A DNA stretch of 64,000 nt, taken from the NCBI RefSeq assembly GCF_009826895.1, contig NZ_WUMV01000003.1, positions 699,501 through 763,500 of the forward strand, read 5' to 3'. Position 1 is the first letter of the stretch, and every line of letters starts with the position of its first letter. Below are positions 7,973 to 16,873 of the stretch, piece after piece. A program made the position numbers and the translations under genes. Below the pieces are notes generated by a model. The model made no database searches. It was not told the origin of the DNA and saw nothing but the letters and a program-made list of their open reading frames with translations. This stretch comes from Stappia sediminis. GTDB lineage: Bacteria; Pseudomonadota; Alphaproteobacteria; Rhizobiales; Stappiaceae.

Positions 7973-8812
7973 TCAGGCGATGACGCCATCGCCGAAGAGG
8001 CTGCCACCTCCGACCGTGCTGCCGAAGATCGCCGAAGCCGTTTGCTCATAGGCGGCCGCGGCCGCCTGCAACGCACCGGCAAGCGCGTCGGATGCCGATG
8101 ACGAGCCCTGGCCGCTCGCTTTCGCGGTCCCGCCGTTTTCGTCACCTTCGCCCTGCTTTTGCTTTCGCAATTCGGCTTGTGCTTCCGTGCGAAGGCGCTG
8201 GGCCTGCTGGGCAACCTGCCGGTCCTGCGAGGATGGTTCGGCGGGGGCAAGGGCGGCACGGATGACGATCTCCGCCTTTCGGATCGTCTGTTCCGGTGTG
8301 CGTTCGGCCGAAGCATCGATCGGCACTTCGCCGGAGGTTGCGTATTTCTTGCCGTCCGGCCCGGTGGTGAACTCATATTGCGGCGAACCCGCATAGGGTC
8401 CGCCGACAGCGGCGTGCGCCTGTTCGTGCTGCCGTACTTCCGTGTCGCGTTGCTTGAGTTCGCGAACCTGGTTTTCCTCGTCCTCGCTCAGCTCCTCGCC
8501 GCCTGCGCTTGGCTTGTCGGATTTTGCCTCCGTCTCGCCGGGCTTGCGATCTTCTTTCGCGATTTCGCCCGGTTTGCGCCGCTCCTCGTCGGGTTGCCTA
8601 CCGTGGTTGAGGTGCGTGGCGGATGTCTCGTCGCTCGCGCGCACCGCATCGGCGCGTTGTGTCGCGATATTCTGTGTTGCCTGATTGCCTTCGGGACGTG
8701 CCGGATCGCGCGCGGCGACCGCGCCATTGGCGGACGCGACGGCTGACGGTGCCGCCGCGCTGACGGGCCGTTGGAACGGGCTGGCAAAGGGTAGGCCTAC
8801 TCCGAGTGACAT
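7973..8812 (-). CDS. Putative metalloprotease, SprA-related/CJM1_0395 family
   Basis: Protein of 279 aa. The first half is low-complexity (Ala, Glu, Lys, Asp rich). The conserved core reads [18 protein letters not shown], then [16 protein letters not shown], matching the SprA-related family, whose HExxH motif (HEQAH) suggests zinc binding. Proteolytic activity has, to my knowledge, been inferred rather than shown. The C-terminus is Ala/Gly/Ser rich and ends in a glycine-rich tail. It lies convergent to the 8-oxoguanine deaminase gene with 19 bp between them. No signal peptide is evident, so the compartment is unknown. Confidence 0.72.
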   Translation of the reverse strand: MSLGVGLPFASPFQRPVSAAAPSAVASANGAVAARDPARPEGNQATQNIATQRADAVRASDETSATHLNHGRQPDEERRKPGEIAKEDRKPGETEAKSDKPSAGGEELSEDEENQVRELKQRDTEVRQHEQAHAAVGGPYAGSPQYEFTTGPDGKKYATSGEVPIDASAERTPEQTIRKAEIVIRAALAPAEPSSQDRQVAQQAQRLRTEAQAELRKQKQGEGDENGGTAKASGQGSSSASDALAGALQAAAAAYEQTASAIFGSTVGGGSLFGDGVIA

Positions 8813-9005
8813 GGGCTTCAGTCTTGCTCAACGTGGTGAGCGGAAACTTAATTGTGGTTGCATGCCGTCTTCATATCCGCGTGAACGTGCTTCTGCATCG
8901 ATCGGGCATGACGCGCGGATGTCTTGGCGTTATGGTCCGCCGTTGAATTCCATGTCTTCGTCGAAGGCGACAGATCGCCGTCCGAAGCCAGCAAGAGGTT
9001 CGCCC

Positions 9006-9809
9006 ATGTCCGCTTTGCCACGCCGTTTCTGGCATGAAATGACGACCTTCGATTTCGCGGAATCCGACACCTCCGATTGGATCGCGATCCTTCCTGTTGC
9101 GGCGATCGAGCAGCACGGCCCGCATCTTCCTGTCTTTACGGACACCTGCATCGCCGAAGGCCAGATCGCCCGCGTGCTGGAACTTTTGCCTGAAGACATC
9201 CCGGCGACGTTCCTGCCCGTTCAGGCGGTCGGCAAATCGAACGAGCACATCTCTTCGCCCGGCACGCTGACGCTTTCGTGGGATACGGTCACCAAGGCCT
9301 GGGAGGAGATCGGCGACAGCGTGGCGCGCGCCGGCATCCGCAAGTTCGTGCTCATCAACTCGCACGGCGGCAATGTGCCGATCATCGATATCGTCGCGCG
9401 CGAGCTTCGCGTGAAATACGACATGCTGGCGGTTGCGACCGCATGGAGCCGCTTCGGCCAGCCGGATGGCGTCTTCCCGGCGGAAGAATTCACCTACGGC
9501 ATCCACGGCGGCGATATCGAAACGTCGATCATGCTGCACCTGCGCCCGGATCTCGTGAAGATGGACCGCGCGGAGGATTTCGCCTCCGCGCAGCAGGATT
9601 TCCTGAAGGAGTTCAAATATCTGCGCGGGCATGGAGCCCAGCAGTTCGGCTGGAAAGCGCAGGATTTGAACGCGAAGGGCGTCGTCGGCAATGCGCTTGC
9701 GGCAACGCCCGAGAAGGGCAAGGCTTCGCTAGACCATGCCGCACTCGGTTTCGTGGAACTGCTGAAGGACGTTCACGCCTTCGAACTGACAAGGCTTTGG
9801 AAAGAGTAA
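9006..9809 (+). CDS. Creatininase family protein
   Basis: Amidohydrolase of 267 aa of the creatininase/FAPy-deformylase/mycofactocin MftE family, binuclear metal enzymes acting on cyclic or formyl amides. Residues visible: AAIEQHGPHLP with Glu35, His37 and His40, TDT with Asp46, INSHGGN and the Glu of IHGGDIETS. Start at ATG 9006 with AGAGG eight bases upstream. The exact substrate (creatinine, dipeptide-like or formamidopyrimidine) cannot be read from motifs. Convergent with the aminotransferase gene, 9 bp apart. Confidence 0.83.
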   Translation: MSALPRRFWHEMTTFDFAESDTSDWIAILPVAAIEQHGPHLPVFTDTCIAEGQIARVLELLPEDIPATFLPVQAVGKSNEHISSPGTLTLSWDTVTKAWEEIGDSVARAGIRKFVLINSHGGNVPIIDIVARELRVKYDMLAVATAWSRFGQPDGVFPAEEFTYGIHGGDIETSIMLHLRPDLVKMDRAEDFASAQQDFLKEFKYLRGHGAQQFGWKAQDLNAKGVVGNALAATPEKGKASLDHAALGFVELLKDVHAFELTRLWKE

Positions 9810-9818
9810 GAAGGTTCC

Positions 9819-11003
9819 TTACCCCTTCGCCTGGGAGCCCGACAGGAAATTGCCGATACGCTCCAGCGCGCGCTGGATGTTCTCCGTCGAGTTGGCATAG
9901 GAAAGGCGGATATAACCTTCGCCCAGGATGCCGAAATCCGGCCCGCCGATAACGGCGACGCCTGCTTCCTCCAGAAGAGCGGAGGCGAGCGCCTTCGCCT
10001 TCCAGCCGGTCGCCTTGATGTTCGGGAAAGCGTAGAAGGCCCCCTTCGGCGTGCGGCAGGAAATGTCGGGAATGGCATTTAGTCCGTCCACGACGACCTT
10101 CCGCCGCCTGTCGAATTCCTCGACCATGGCGCGCGCCTCGTCTTGCGGCCCGGTCAGGGCCGCGAGGCCGGCGAATTGCGCCGGAGCGTTGACGCAGGAC
10201 CAGGCGTTGACGGCAAGCTTGCGCGCCTTGTCCATCAGTTCGTCCGGCCAGACGGAATAGCCCATGCGCCAGCCGGTCATGGCATAGGTCTTCGACCAGC
10301 CGTCGAGCAGGATCACCCGGTCGCGCACTTGCGGAAATTCCATCAGCGAGACATGGGCCTCGCCGTCGTAGGTCATCTGGCCGTAGATTTCGTCGGAAAG
10401 GATCGCGACTTGCGGGTGGTTGGCGAGGCCCTCCACGAGTTTTTCGATCTCGCCGCTCGGCGTAACGCCGCCGGTCGGGTTCGCCGGCGAATTCAGGATC
10501 AAAAGCCTTGTTTGCGGTGTGATCAGTGAAAGCGTTTCCTCCGCGGAAAACGCGAATTCGTTTTCCTCGCGGATCGGGACGGGAACCGGGTTGGCGCCGG
10601 TAAACTCGATCATCGACCGGTAGATCGGGAAGCCGGGGTCCGGATAGAGGATATCGACGCCGGGCTCGCCGAACATCAGGATGGCGGCGAACATCGTCAC
10701 CTTGCCGCCCGGCACGATCAGTACGTTGTCGGGTGAAACCGCGGCCCCGGTTCGCTTTTCGACGTCGGCCGCCACCGCTTCGCGAAGCGGCAGGATGCCG
10801 GTCGCGGGCGTATAGCCGTGATGCCCGTCCTTCAAGGCCTTTATCGCCGCTTCAACGATATGATCCGGCGTCTTGAAGTCCGGCTGGCCGATGCCGAGGT
10901 TGATGATATCGCGGCCTTGCGAGGAAAGGGTGGTGGCGCGTGCCAGCACGGCGAAGGCGTTTTCCTCGCCGATGCGGTCGAATCCGGCGATCGTCCTGAG
11001 CAT
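9819..11003 (-). CDS. PLP-dependent aminotransferase, class I/II (aspartate/aromatic type)
   Basis: Fold-type I aminotransferase of 394 aa. Hallmarks are INLGIGQPDFKTP near the N-terminus, LILNSPANPTGG, ILSDEIYG, the PLP lysine in DGWSKTYAMTGWRMGY, and YIRLSYANS containing the carboxylate-binding Arg. It transfers amino groups between amino acids and 2-oxo acids in the cytosol; specificity is not clear. The start at 11003 gives the usual family length, with GGGACGG as a weak ribosome site. Frame continues far upstream without coding character. Divergent from ogt. Confidence 0.88.
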   Translation of the reverse strand: MLRTIAGFDRIGEENAFAVLARATTLSSQGRDIINLGIGQPDFKTPDHIVEAAIKALKDGHHGYTPATGILPLREAVAADVEKRTGAAVSPDNVLIVPGGKVTMFAAILMFGEPGVDILYPDPGFPIYRSMIEFTGANPVPVPIREENEFAFSAEETLSLITPQTRLLILNSPANPTGGVTPSGEIEKLVEGLANHPQVAILSDEIYGQMTYDGEAHVSLMEFPQVRDRVILLDGWSKTYAMTGWRMGYSVWPDELMDKARKLAVNAWSCVNAPAQFAGLAALTGPQDEARAMVEEFDRRRKVVVDGLNAIPDISCRTPKGAFYAFPNIKATGWKAKALASALLEEAGVAVIGGPDFGILGEGYIRLSYANSTENIQRALERIGNFLSGSQAKG

Positions 11004-11144
11004 TGTTCCGTCCCGAAGTCGTTTTGTCGTTGCCTTGTTTCTAGTTCGAATTCTCGCAGTATGAAAGAAGGCGGGTATCACGCTTGGCGGGAAGAATAGG
11101 ATAAACTGTGCCGGTTGAAAGTCTGGAGATTCGGATCGAATGCC

Positions 11145-11600
11145 ATGCCTGTAGCCGCCGTTGAAACGCCTGTGGGATGCCTCGGGATCGTCGAGGAAGA
11201 CGGTGCCATCGTCGAACTTGCCTGGGATGGTGCGGATGAAGGGGAACGCACGCCTCTGCTGGATGAGGCGGTGCGCCAGATGAACGCCTATTTCGCCGGC
11301 GAACTGACAGAGTTCGATTTGCCCCTGAAGCCGCGCGGCAACGAATTCCAGCAGGCGGTTTACCGGCAGATGCTGGCCATTCCCTACGGCGAGACGCGCA
11401 CCTATGGCCAGCTCGCCAAGGAACTCGACACCTATGGACAGCCGATCGGCCAGGCCTGCGGCATGAATCCGATTCCCGTCATCATTCCCTGCCACCGCGT
11501 TCTTTCGGCCAACGGTATCGGCGGATATTCCGGCCAAGGTGGGGTAGAGATGAAGATCGCGCTCCTGCGTCAGGAAGGCGGCTATCCGTTTCTTATCTGA
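11145..11600 (+). CDS. ogt: Methylated-DNA--protein-cysteine methyltransferase
   Basis: Suicide DNA repair protein of 151 aa that moves the methyl group of O6-methylguanine to its own cysteine. The active site PCHRVL is at residues 115-120 with acceptor Cys116. Upstream is GNEFQQAVYRQMLAIPYGETRTYGQLA, the helix-turn-helix region that binds the minor groove, and GGYSGQGGVEMKIALL completes the fold. It lacks the N-terminal Ada regulatory domain. Start taken at ATG 11145; an in-frame TTG at 11115 is possible. Confidence 0.93.
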   Translation: MPVAAVETPVGCLGIVEEDGAIVELAWDGADEGERTPLLDEAVRQMNAYFAGELTEFDLPLKPRGNEFQQAVYRQMLAIPYGETRTYGQLAKELDTYGQPIGQACGMNPIPVIIPCHRVLSANGIGGYSGQGGVEMKIALLRQEGGYPFLI

Positions 11601-11754
11601 CAATATCCGACAGTTTTGCGGCAAACCGCCTTGCGTCTGGAAACCGGCTCGCCCGAGCCCCATCTATCGGAGCGGTCGGATGACGAACGCCTTTGCGCTC
11701 GGCCATTAAATGGTTTAGTCCGCCGACAGTTTCATTCTTTCCCGGAGACACCCC

Positions 11755-12810
11755 ATGACCGCGACGCCCGAGGCAGGTGCCGACACGAAGATCCCCGTGA
11801 CCGTGCTGACCGGATATCTGGGTGCCGGAAAGACGACGCTGATGAACCGGATCCTGACGGAAAATCACGGCACGCGATACGCCGTGATCGTCAACGAGTT
11901 CGGCGAGATCGGGATAGACAACGATCTCCTTGTCGAGTCGGACGAGGAAATCTTCGAGATGAACAACGGCTGCATCTGCTGCACCGTTCGCGGCGATCTG
12001 ATCCGCACCGTCGAGAACCTGATGAAGCGCAAAGGCTCCTTCGATGCGATTCTGGTGGAAACGACGGGCGTGGCGGATCCCGCCCCGGTCGCGCAGACGT
12101 TCTTCATGGACGATGACGTGCGCGAAAAGGCGCGGCTCGATGCGGTGGTGACGGTGGTGGACAGCCGGCATGTACTGAAGCGTCTGGAGGACACGGAAGA
12201 AGCGGAAGACCAGATCGCCTTTGCCGACGTCATCCTGCTCAACAAGACCGACCTCGTGACGGCTGAGGAGCTGAAGGCGGTGGAAGATCGCATTCACTCG
12301 ATCAATCCTTATGCCGTCCTCCACCGCACCGAGCGTTGTGGTGTCGATCTCAAGGCCGTACTCAATCGCGGCGCCTTCGATCTTGAGCGTATCCTCTCGC
12401 TAGATCCTCAGTTCCTCGAAGACCACGACCACCATCACGAATGCGGGCCGGGCTGCGACCACGACCATCATCATCACGACCATGAGCACGGTCACGATCA
12501 CCATCATGAAGATCCGCATTCGGTGAAAAGCATCTCGCTGACGGCGGGCGAGCTGAACCCGCAGGTGTTTTTCCGCTGGATCGGCGACGTGACACAGGTA
12601 CAGGGCCCGAACATCCTCCGGCTCAAGGGCATCATGGCCTTCAAGGACGATCCCCAGCGCTATGTCGTTCAGGGCGTTCACATGATCGTGGAGGGCGATC
12701 ACCAGCGCGACTGGAAGGATGGCGAGGAGCGGGTCAGCCGTATCGTCTTCATCGGTCGCGAGCTGGACGAAAATGCCCTTGTGACGGGCCTCAAGGCCTG
12801 CGAGGCCTGA
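11755..12810 (+). CDS. CobW/ZNG1-type GTP-dependent metallochaperone
   Basis: GTPase of 351 aa (COG0523). Walker A is GYLGAGKT at 20-27. The metal-binding CxCC motif is NGCICC with cysteines at 73, 75 and 76, followed by '[11 protein letters not shown]' and a NKTD guanine-specificity motif. A histidine/aspartate-rich stretch before the C-terminal CobW domain should bind zinc, cobalt or nickel. Family members load metal into client enzymes. Here clients could include the amidohydrolases, peptidase or cobalt-type nitrile hydratase in this window, but that is inference. The WD40 gene follows after 3 bp. I saw no clear Zur box upstream. Confidence 0.9.
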   Translation: MTATPEAGADTKIPVTVLTGYLGAGKTTLMNRILTENHGTRYAVIVNEFGEIGIDNDLLVESDEEIFEMNNGCICCTVRGDLIRTVENLMKRKGSFDAILVETTGVADPAPVAQTFFMDDDVREKARLDAVVTVVDSRHVLKRLEDTEEAEDQIAFADVILLNKTDLVTAEELKAVEDRIHSINPYAVLHRTERCGVDLKAVLNRGAFDLERILSLDPQFLEDHDHHHECGPGCDHDHHHHDHEHGHDHHHEDPHSVKSISLTAGELNPQVFFRWIGDVTQVQGPNILRLKGIMAFKDDPQRYVVQGVHMIVEGDHQRDWKDGEERVSRIVFIGRELDENALVTGLKACEA

Positions 12811-12813
12811 CGC

Positions 12814-13791
12814 ATGCCGGTCATTGCGCCTGTCGATTGTGACACTTTCGTCGTAAAAGCCGCTTTTCTTGGAAATACTGCCGCATTCGCCTGTGGCAAC
12901 GGCACCGTTCGCCTTGTCGGTGAGGGCGAAACCCTCGCCAAACCGCATGACGGCGGCCTGCTTGCCGCCGCTGTTTCGCCGGATGGCAGTCGCATCGTCA
13001 CGGGCGGGGATGACGGGCGCGTGGTCGGCGTCTCGGCGGATGGTTCCTTGAGCGAAATCGCAAGCCGTCCGCGCAAATGGATCGATATGGTCACGGTCGC
13101 GGCACAGGGCGCGGTGGCATTCGCCTCCGGACGCACGGCCTGGGTCGTGCAGGAGGGCGGCAAGGAAAAGGAATTCACGCTGCCGCGCGCCGTTGGCGGC
13201 ATCGCCTTCGCCCCGCGTGGGCTTCGCCTGGCGGTCGCGCGTTATGACGGGGTCTCGCTTTTCTGGGTGAATGTGGATTCGCCGGAGCAAGACCTTTCCT
13301 GGAAAGGAGCGCATACCGGCATTCTCTTCTCGCCGGATGGCAAGTACATCGTCACGACCATGCAGGAAAACGCGCTGCACGGCTGGCGCCTTGCCGACCA
13401 GCAGGACATGCGCATGACCGGCTATCCCACCAAGGTAAAGTCGATGGATTGGTCGGCGAAGGGGCGCTATCTCGCGACATCCGGCGCCAACGCCGCCGTG
13501 CTTTGGCCGTTTCACGGCAAGAGTGGCCCGATGGGCCAACAGCCGCTCCAGCTCGGCGTGCGCTCCGATACGATCGTTGCCGTTGTCGCCTGCCACCCGA
13601 AGGAAGATGTGATCGCCATCGGCTATCAGGATGGCATGGTGCTGGCAGTGCGTTTCGAGGATAACGCCGAGGTTCTGCTGCGCCGTCCCGGCGAAGCGCC
13701 GGTTTCGACGCTTGCGTGGGATGCCCGTGGCGAGCGGCTTGCCTTCGGCACCGAGGCGGGCGAGGCCGGGATCATCTCACTCGGCGAATGA
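12814..13791 (+). CDS. WD40 repeat protein paired with CobW
   Basis: Cytosolic beta-propeller-type protein of 325 aa. Repeats are recognisable as about six to seven blade-like units, for example 'AAVSPDGSRIVTGGDDGRV', 'GILFSPDGKYIVTTMQENALHGW' and 'SMDWSAKGRYLATSGANAAVLW'. No enzyme motif or signal peptide is seen. The 3 bp spacing after the CobW-type gene implies co-transcription and a shared task, perhaps as scaffold for metal insertion. The partner is not known. Confidence 0.82.
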   Translation: MPVIAPVDCDTFVVKAAFLGNTAAFACGNGTVRLVGEGETLAKPHDGGLLAAAVSPDGSRIVTGGDDGRVVGVSADGSLSEIASRPRKWIDMVTVAAQGAVAFASGRTAWVVQEGGKEKEFTLPRAVGGIAFAPRGLRLAVARYDGVSLFWVNVDSPEQDLSWKGAHTGILFSPDGKYIVTTMQENALHGWRLADQQDMRMTGYPTKVKSMDWSAKGRYLATSGANAAVLWPFHGKSGPMGQQPLQLGVRSDTIVAVVACHPKEDVIAIGYQDGMVLAVRFEDNAEVLLRRPGEAPVSTLAWDARGERLAFGTEAGEAGIISLGE

Positions 13792-13888
13792 CGTTGGCGA
13801 CTGGCTGATATTTGCGCTTTCGGTAATTCGGCTGAACGTTTAACAATCAGGCCTGTTACGCTTCAACCGTTCACCGTGCGGAGACGCC

Positions 13889-14797
13889 ATGGACACGCTC
13901 GTTCGCATGCGTTCGTTTCTTCAGGTCGTCCAGTCCGGCGGGTTTTCGGCAGCCGCGCGCGATCTTGGCCGCTCGAAGGCGCTGATCTCCAAATATGTCG
14001 GCGAACTTGAGGACGAGCTTGGCGCGCGTCTTCTAAATCGCACGACGCGTCAGCTTTCGCTGACGGAAGCAGGCCAGGTCTTCTATCGCGAAGCGACCGA
14101 TATCCTCCAGCGCATAGACGATCTGCACGATTCCATAACCGATACCCATCAGCACGCGCGCGGCCTTTTGCGTGTCAGCGCGCCGCGCTCGATGGGGGAT
14201 GATCTCCTGAATCTCGCGATCATGGATTTCGTCGTCGCGGAGCCTGAAATCTCGCTGGATCTGAAGCTTGAGGACCGCTTCGTTGATCTCGTGGACGAGG
14301 GCTATGACGTCGCGATCCGTGTGACGGAACTGACAGATTCAAGCCTGATCGCCCGCAAGCTCTACCCCGTCAGGGGGGTTGTCTGCGCGACGCCTGCCGT
14401 CATCGAGAAATTCGGCCTCCCCAAGCGCCCCCAGGATCTGGCTCAGGTTCCCTGCATAATCGATACGAATTACCGCTTCCGCGCAAACTGGGGTTTCCAG
14501 GAAAACGGAAGCAGGGTCAGCGTTCCGGTGAAGGGGCGCGTGGAGGTTAACAGTGCGGCTTCGGCGCGTGAAGCGGCGATCCGCGATCTAGGCTTTTTGA
14601 GAACGCCGGAAAGCTTCGTCCACCGCGATCTGGCGGAAGGCCGCCTCGTCGAGGTGCTTCAGGATTTCCACCCGGACGATCAGGCGATCTATGCGGTCTA
14701 TCCGCATCGCCGTCATCTTTCGGGAAAGGTCCGGGCGTTCGTGGATTTTCTGGCGAAATGGTTTCAGGATGCGCGAAAGCGCGGAGACCTGTGCTGA
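13889..14797 (+). CDS. LysR-family transcriptional regulator
   Basis: DNA-binding regulator of 302 aa with an N-terminal winged helix-turn-helix (MDTLVRMRSFLQVVQSGGFSAAARDLGRSKALISKYVGELE) and a C-terminal periplasmic-binding-like effector domain (about 90-300). The 'RMRSFLQVVQSGGFSAAARDLG' type belongs to the CrgA/DsdC-like branch of LysR proteins. Its targets are not evident: the neighbour on the right is convergent (leucine dehydrogenase-like) and the left neighbour is the CobW/WD40 pair, 97 bp away. Confidence 0.9.
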   Translation: MDTLVRMRSFLQVVQSGGFSAAARDLGRSKALISKYVGELEDELGARLLNRTTRQLSLTEAGQVFYREATDILQRIDDLHDSITDTHQHARGLLRVSAPRSMGDDLLNLAIMDFVVAEPEISLDLKLEDRFVDLVDEGYDVAIRVTELTDSSLIARKLYPVRGVVCATPAVIEKFGLPKRPQDLAQVPCIIDTNYRFRANWGFQENGSRVSVPVKGRVEVNSAASAREAAIRDLGFLRTPESFVHRDLAEGRLVEVLQDFHPDDQAIYAVYPHRRHLSGKVRAFVDFLAKWFQDARKRGDLC

Positions 14798-14833
14798 TCT
14801 CCGCGCTTCGTATTTCCTGACACACCGCCAACC

Positions 14834-15916
14834 TCAGCCGCGTGAATGCTCCAGCCGCTCCTCGGCGATCTGGTCGGCAACGGTCTGCGTCGGTAAATCA
14901 AGTGCTGCCGCACGCTCGAAGATATGCGTCAGCGTCTGGCCGATCGCGATCACCTTGTCGCGCACCTTCGCTTCCTCCGTTCCAGGTCTGGCGATGGCGA
15001 TCGAAATTACGCCGCCGGCGTTGATCGCATAATCGGGGGCGTAGAGGATGCCGCGTTTCTTCAGCTCAAGCCCGTGCCGCTCGTCGGCAAGCTGGTTGTT
15101 GGCCGCACCTGCGATAACCGGGGCGCCAAGTTCCGGAATGGTTCCGTCGTTCAGCCCCGCGCCAAGCGCGCAAGGGGCGAAAACGTCCGCTTCCACGGCA
15201 TGGATCTTCTTCGTATCGACACTGCGCGCGCCGAATTCGGAAACGGCACGCTCTACGGAAGGCTTATGGATATCGGCGACCACAAGCTTCGCGCCCGCAT
15301 TGTGGAGGTGTTCGGCGAGATACATGCCGACATGGCCTAGCCCCTGGATCGCGACAATGCGTCCCGTCAAGTCTTCCGAGCCGAATTGATGGGCGACCGC
15401 CGCCTTCAGGCCGACGAAAACGCCAAGCGCGGTATAGGGCGAGGGATCTCCCAGGCCTGTTGCCTTCGTGCCCCGCGCATGCCGCGTTTCGCCCGCGACG
15501 ATTTCCATGTCGTCCGAGGAAATGCCGACGTCCTCCGCCGTGATATAGGTGCCGCCAAGCCTGTCGACCTGCCGCCCGAAAGCCGCCAGCATGCCAGCTG
15601 TCTTGTCGGTGCGCGGATCGGCGATGATAACCGCCTTGCCGCCGCCCAGATCAAGGCCGGCAAGCGAGTTCTTGTAGGTCATCCCGCGGGAAAGGCGCAG
15701 CGCATCGGTCAGTGCCTGGGCGTCGTTCTTGTAGGCCCACATGCGGCAGCCGCCGAGCGCCGGGCCAAGGCGCGTATCATGGATGGCGATAATCGTGCGA
15801 AGCCCGGTCGCTGCGTCGAAACCGAAAACCACTTGCTCGTGGTTCTTGAATTCCGGATGGTCGAATACCGACGGCTCGGATACGGTCAGTCTTTCCCGGG
15901 CGACGGGAGCATTCAT
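14834..15916 (-). CDS. ldh: Glu/Leu/Phe/Val dehydrogenase, leucine-dehydrogenase-like
   Basis: NAD-dependent amino-acid dehydrogenase of 360 aa that interconverts branched-chain or aromatic amino acids and their 2-oxo acids. The dimerisation domain carries LGPALGGCRMWAY and the catalytic LDLGGGKAVII lysine. The Rossmann domain begins near VAIQGLGHVGMYLAEHL. Start at ATG 15916 with GGAGG six bases upstream. A 17 bp perfect palindrome sits 14-30 bp before the start and is probably an operator. The length fits leucine or phenylalanine dehydrogenase rather than glutamate dehydrogenase. Confidence 0.88.
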   Translation of the reverse strand: MNAPVARERLTVSEPSVFDHPEFKNHEQVVFGFDAATGLRTIIAIHDTRLGPALGGCRMWAYKNDAQALTDALRLSRGMTYKNSLAGLDLGGGKAVIIADPRTDKTAGMLAAFGRQVDRLGGTYITAEDVGISSDDMEIVAGETRHARGTKATGLGDPSPYTALGVFVGLKAAVAHQFGSEDLTGRIVAIQGLGHVGMYLAEHLHNAGAKLVVADIHKPSVERAVSEFGARSVDTKKIHAVEADVFAPCALGAGLNDGTIPELGAPVIAGAANNQLADERHGLELKKRGILYAPDYAINAGGVISIAIARPGTEEAKVRDKVIAIGQTLTHIFERAAALDLPTQTVADQIAEERLEHSRG

Positions 15917-15929
15917 GATGTCCTCCAAC

Positions 15930-15946
15930 GGAACGAATTACGTTCC
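15930..15946 (-). promoter_or_regulatory. 17 bp palindromic operator before leucine dehydrogenase-like gene
   Basis: GGAACG and CGTTCC arms flank AATTA (read on the plus strand), a perfect 6+5+6 inverted repeat directly upstream of the ribosome site of the leucine-dehydrogenase-like gene. This position is typical for repression by an Lrp/AsnC- or GntR-type regulator, but no such gene is adjacent. The rest of the 300 bp gap to 16216 holds no gene I can support. Confidence 0.4.
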
Positions 15947-16216
15947 TGCTCCAAAAAATCTCCACTGAGGAATTTATGTACCCGATTGAGCGGATTATCC
16001 GTTCTTTGTTTTCGTCAATTTCATTGAAGCAAGTGAAATCCTTCTCGTTGGAGCGGGCGACGAGGGAGAATGTTCCAGACTGTTTGTTGCACCGCGCAGG
16101 CCGGTCTATTTTGCCGCAATCGAGATTGTCGTCACGCTCTTGCCGCGAATGAAGGTAATCTCCAGATAAGCGCGATGCGCGCATGCCGAACCGACTTTGC
16201 CGGAGACCTGAAGCTG

Positions 16217-16873
16217 ATGAAGACTGCTATGGCGCTTGCACTGAGTGCTGCGATCGGCATTGCCGCGAGCGGAGCGGCCAATGCTCATCCGCATGTTTTC
16301 GTGGAAGCGCGATCCGAAGTCATATTCGACGAAGCGGGCCGTGTGACGGGCGTACGCCATTCCTGGCGGTTCGACGAGGCGTTCACCGCTTTCGCGATTC
16401 AGGGGTTGGACCAGGACGGCGACAACGAACTGACGACAGAAGAATTGCAGCCGCTTGCCAAGATCAATGTGGAATCCCTGAAAGAGTACGACTATTTCAC
16501 TTATCTCTTTCACGGTAACGACGAGCTTGGCTTTACGGAGCCTGTTGAATACTGGCTCGATTTCTACGGCGGCCGGCTCACGCTTTTCTTTACCCTGCCG
16601 CTCGAAAGCCCCGCGATTTCCGATGGAGCCTCCTTCACGCTCGAAGTGTACGATCCAACCTATTTCGTAGCCTATGAGATGACGCCCGATACGCCTTTTG
16701 CCATGGTCGATGCCCCGGCGGGTTGCTCGCTCGATTTCACGCCGCCTCCTGAACTGGATACGAGCACGGCTGCCGCCCTTGCACAGATCCCGTCGAGCCA
16801 GCGCGATATCCCGGACGAGTTTCAATCCGTCACCGAAACCCTCTCCAATACGGCGACCGTGACATGCAAATGA
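16217..16873 (+). CDS. DUF1007 family periplasmic protein
   Basis: Secreted protein of 218 aa. Signal peptide MKTAMALALSAAIGIAASGAANA is followed directly by HPHVFVEARSEVIFD, the DUF1007 hallmark whose N-terminal His-x-His becomes exposed after cleavage and is a likely metal site. An acidic EF-like stretch (LDQDGDNELTTEEL) follows. DUF1007 genes commonly precede NicO/RcnA nickel-cobalt permeases, as here: the next gene overlaps by 10 bp. A role as periplasmic metal-binding partner of that permease is inferred. Start at 16217; upstream in-frame sequence has no signal-peptide character. Confidence 0.85.
   Translation: MKTAMALALSAAIGIAASGAANAHPHVFVEARSEVIFDEAGRVTGVRHSWRFDEAFTAFAIQGLDQDGDNELTTEELQPLAKINVESLKEYDYFTYLFHGNDELGFTEPVEYWLDFYGGRLTLFFTLPLESPAISDGASFTLEVYDPTYFVAYEMTPDTPFAMVDAPAGCSLDFTPPPELDTSTAAALAQIPSSQRDIPDEFQSVTETLSNTATVTCK

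Noticed and set aside
12814-13791. WD40 gene read as a possible serine protease or pilus protein
   Set aside because: The repeats have the SPDG-type blade pattern and there is no catalytic motif or signal peptide.
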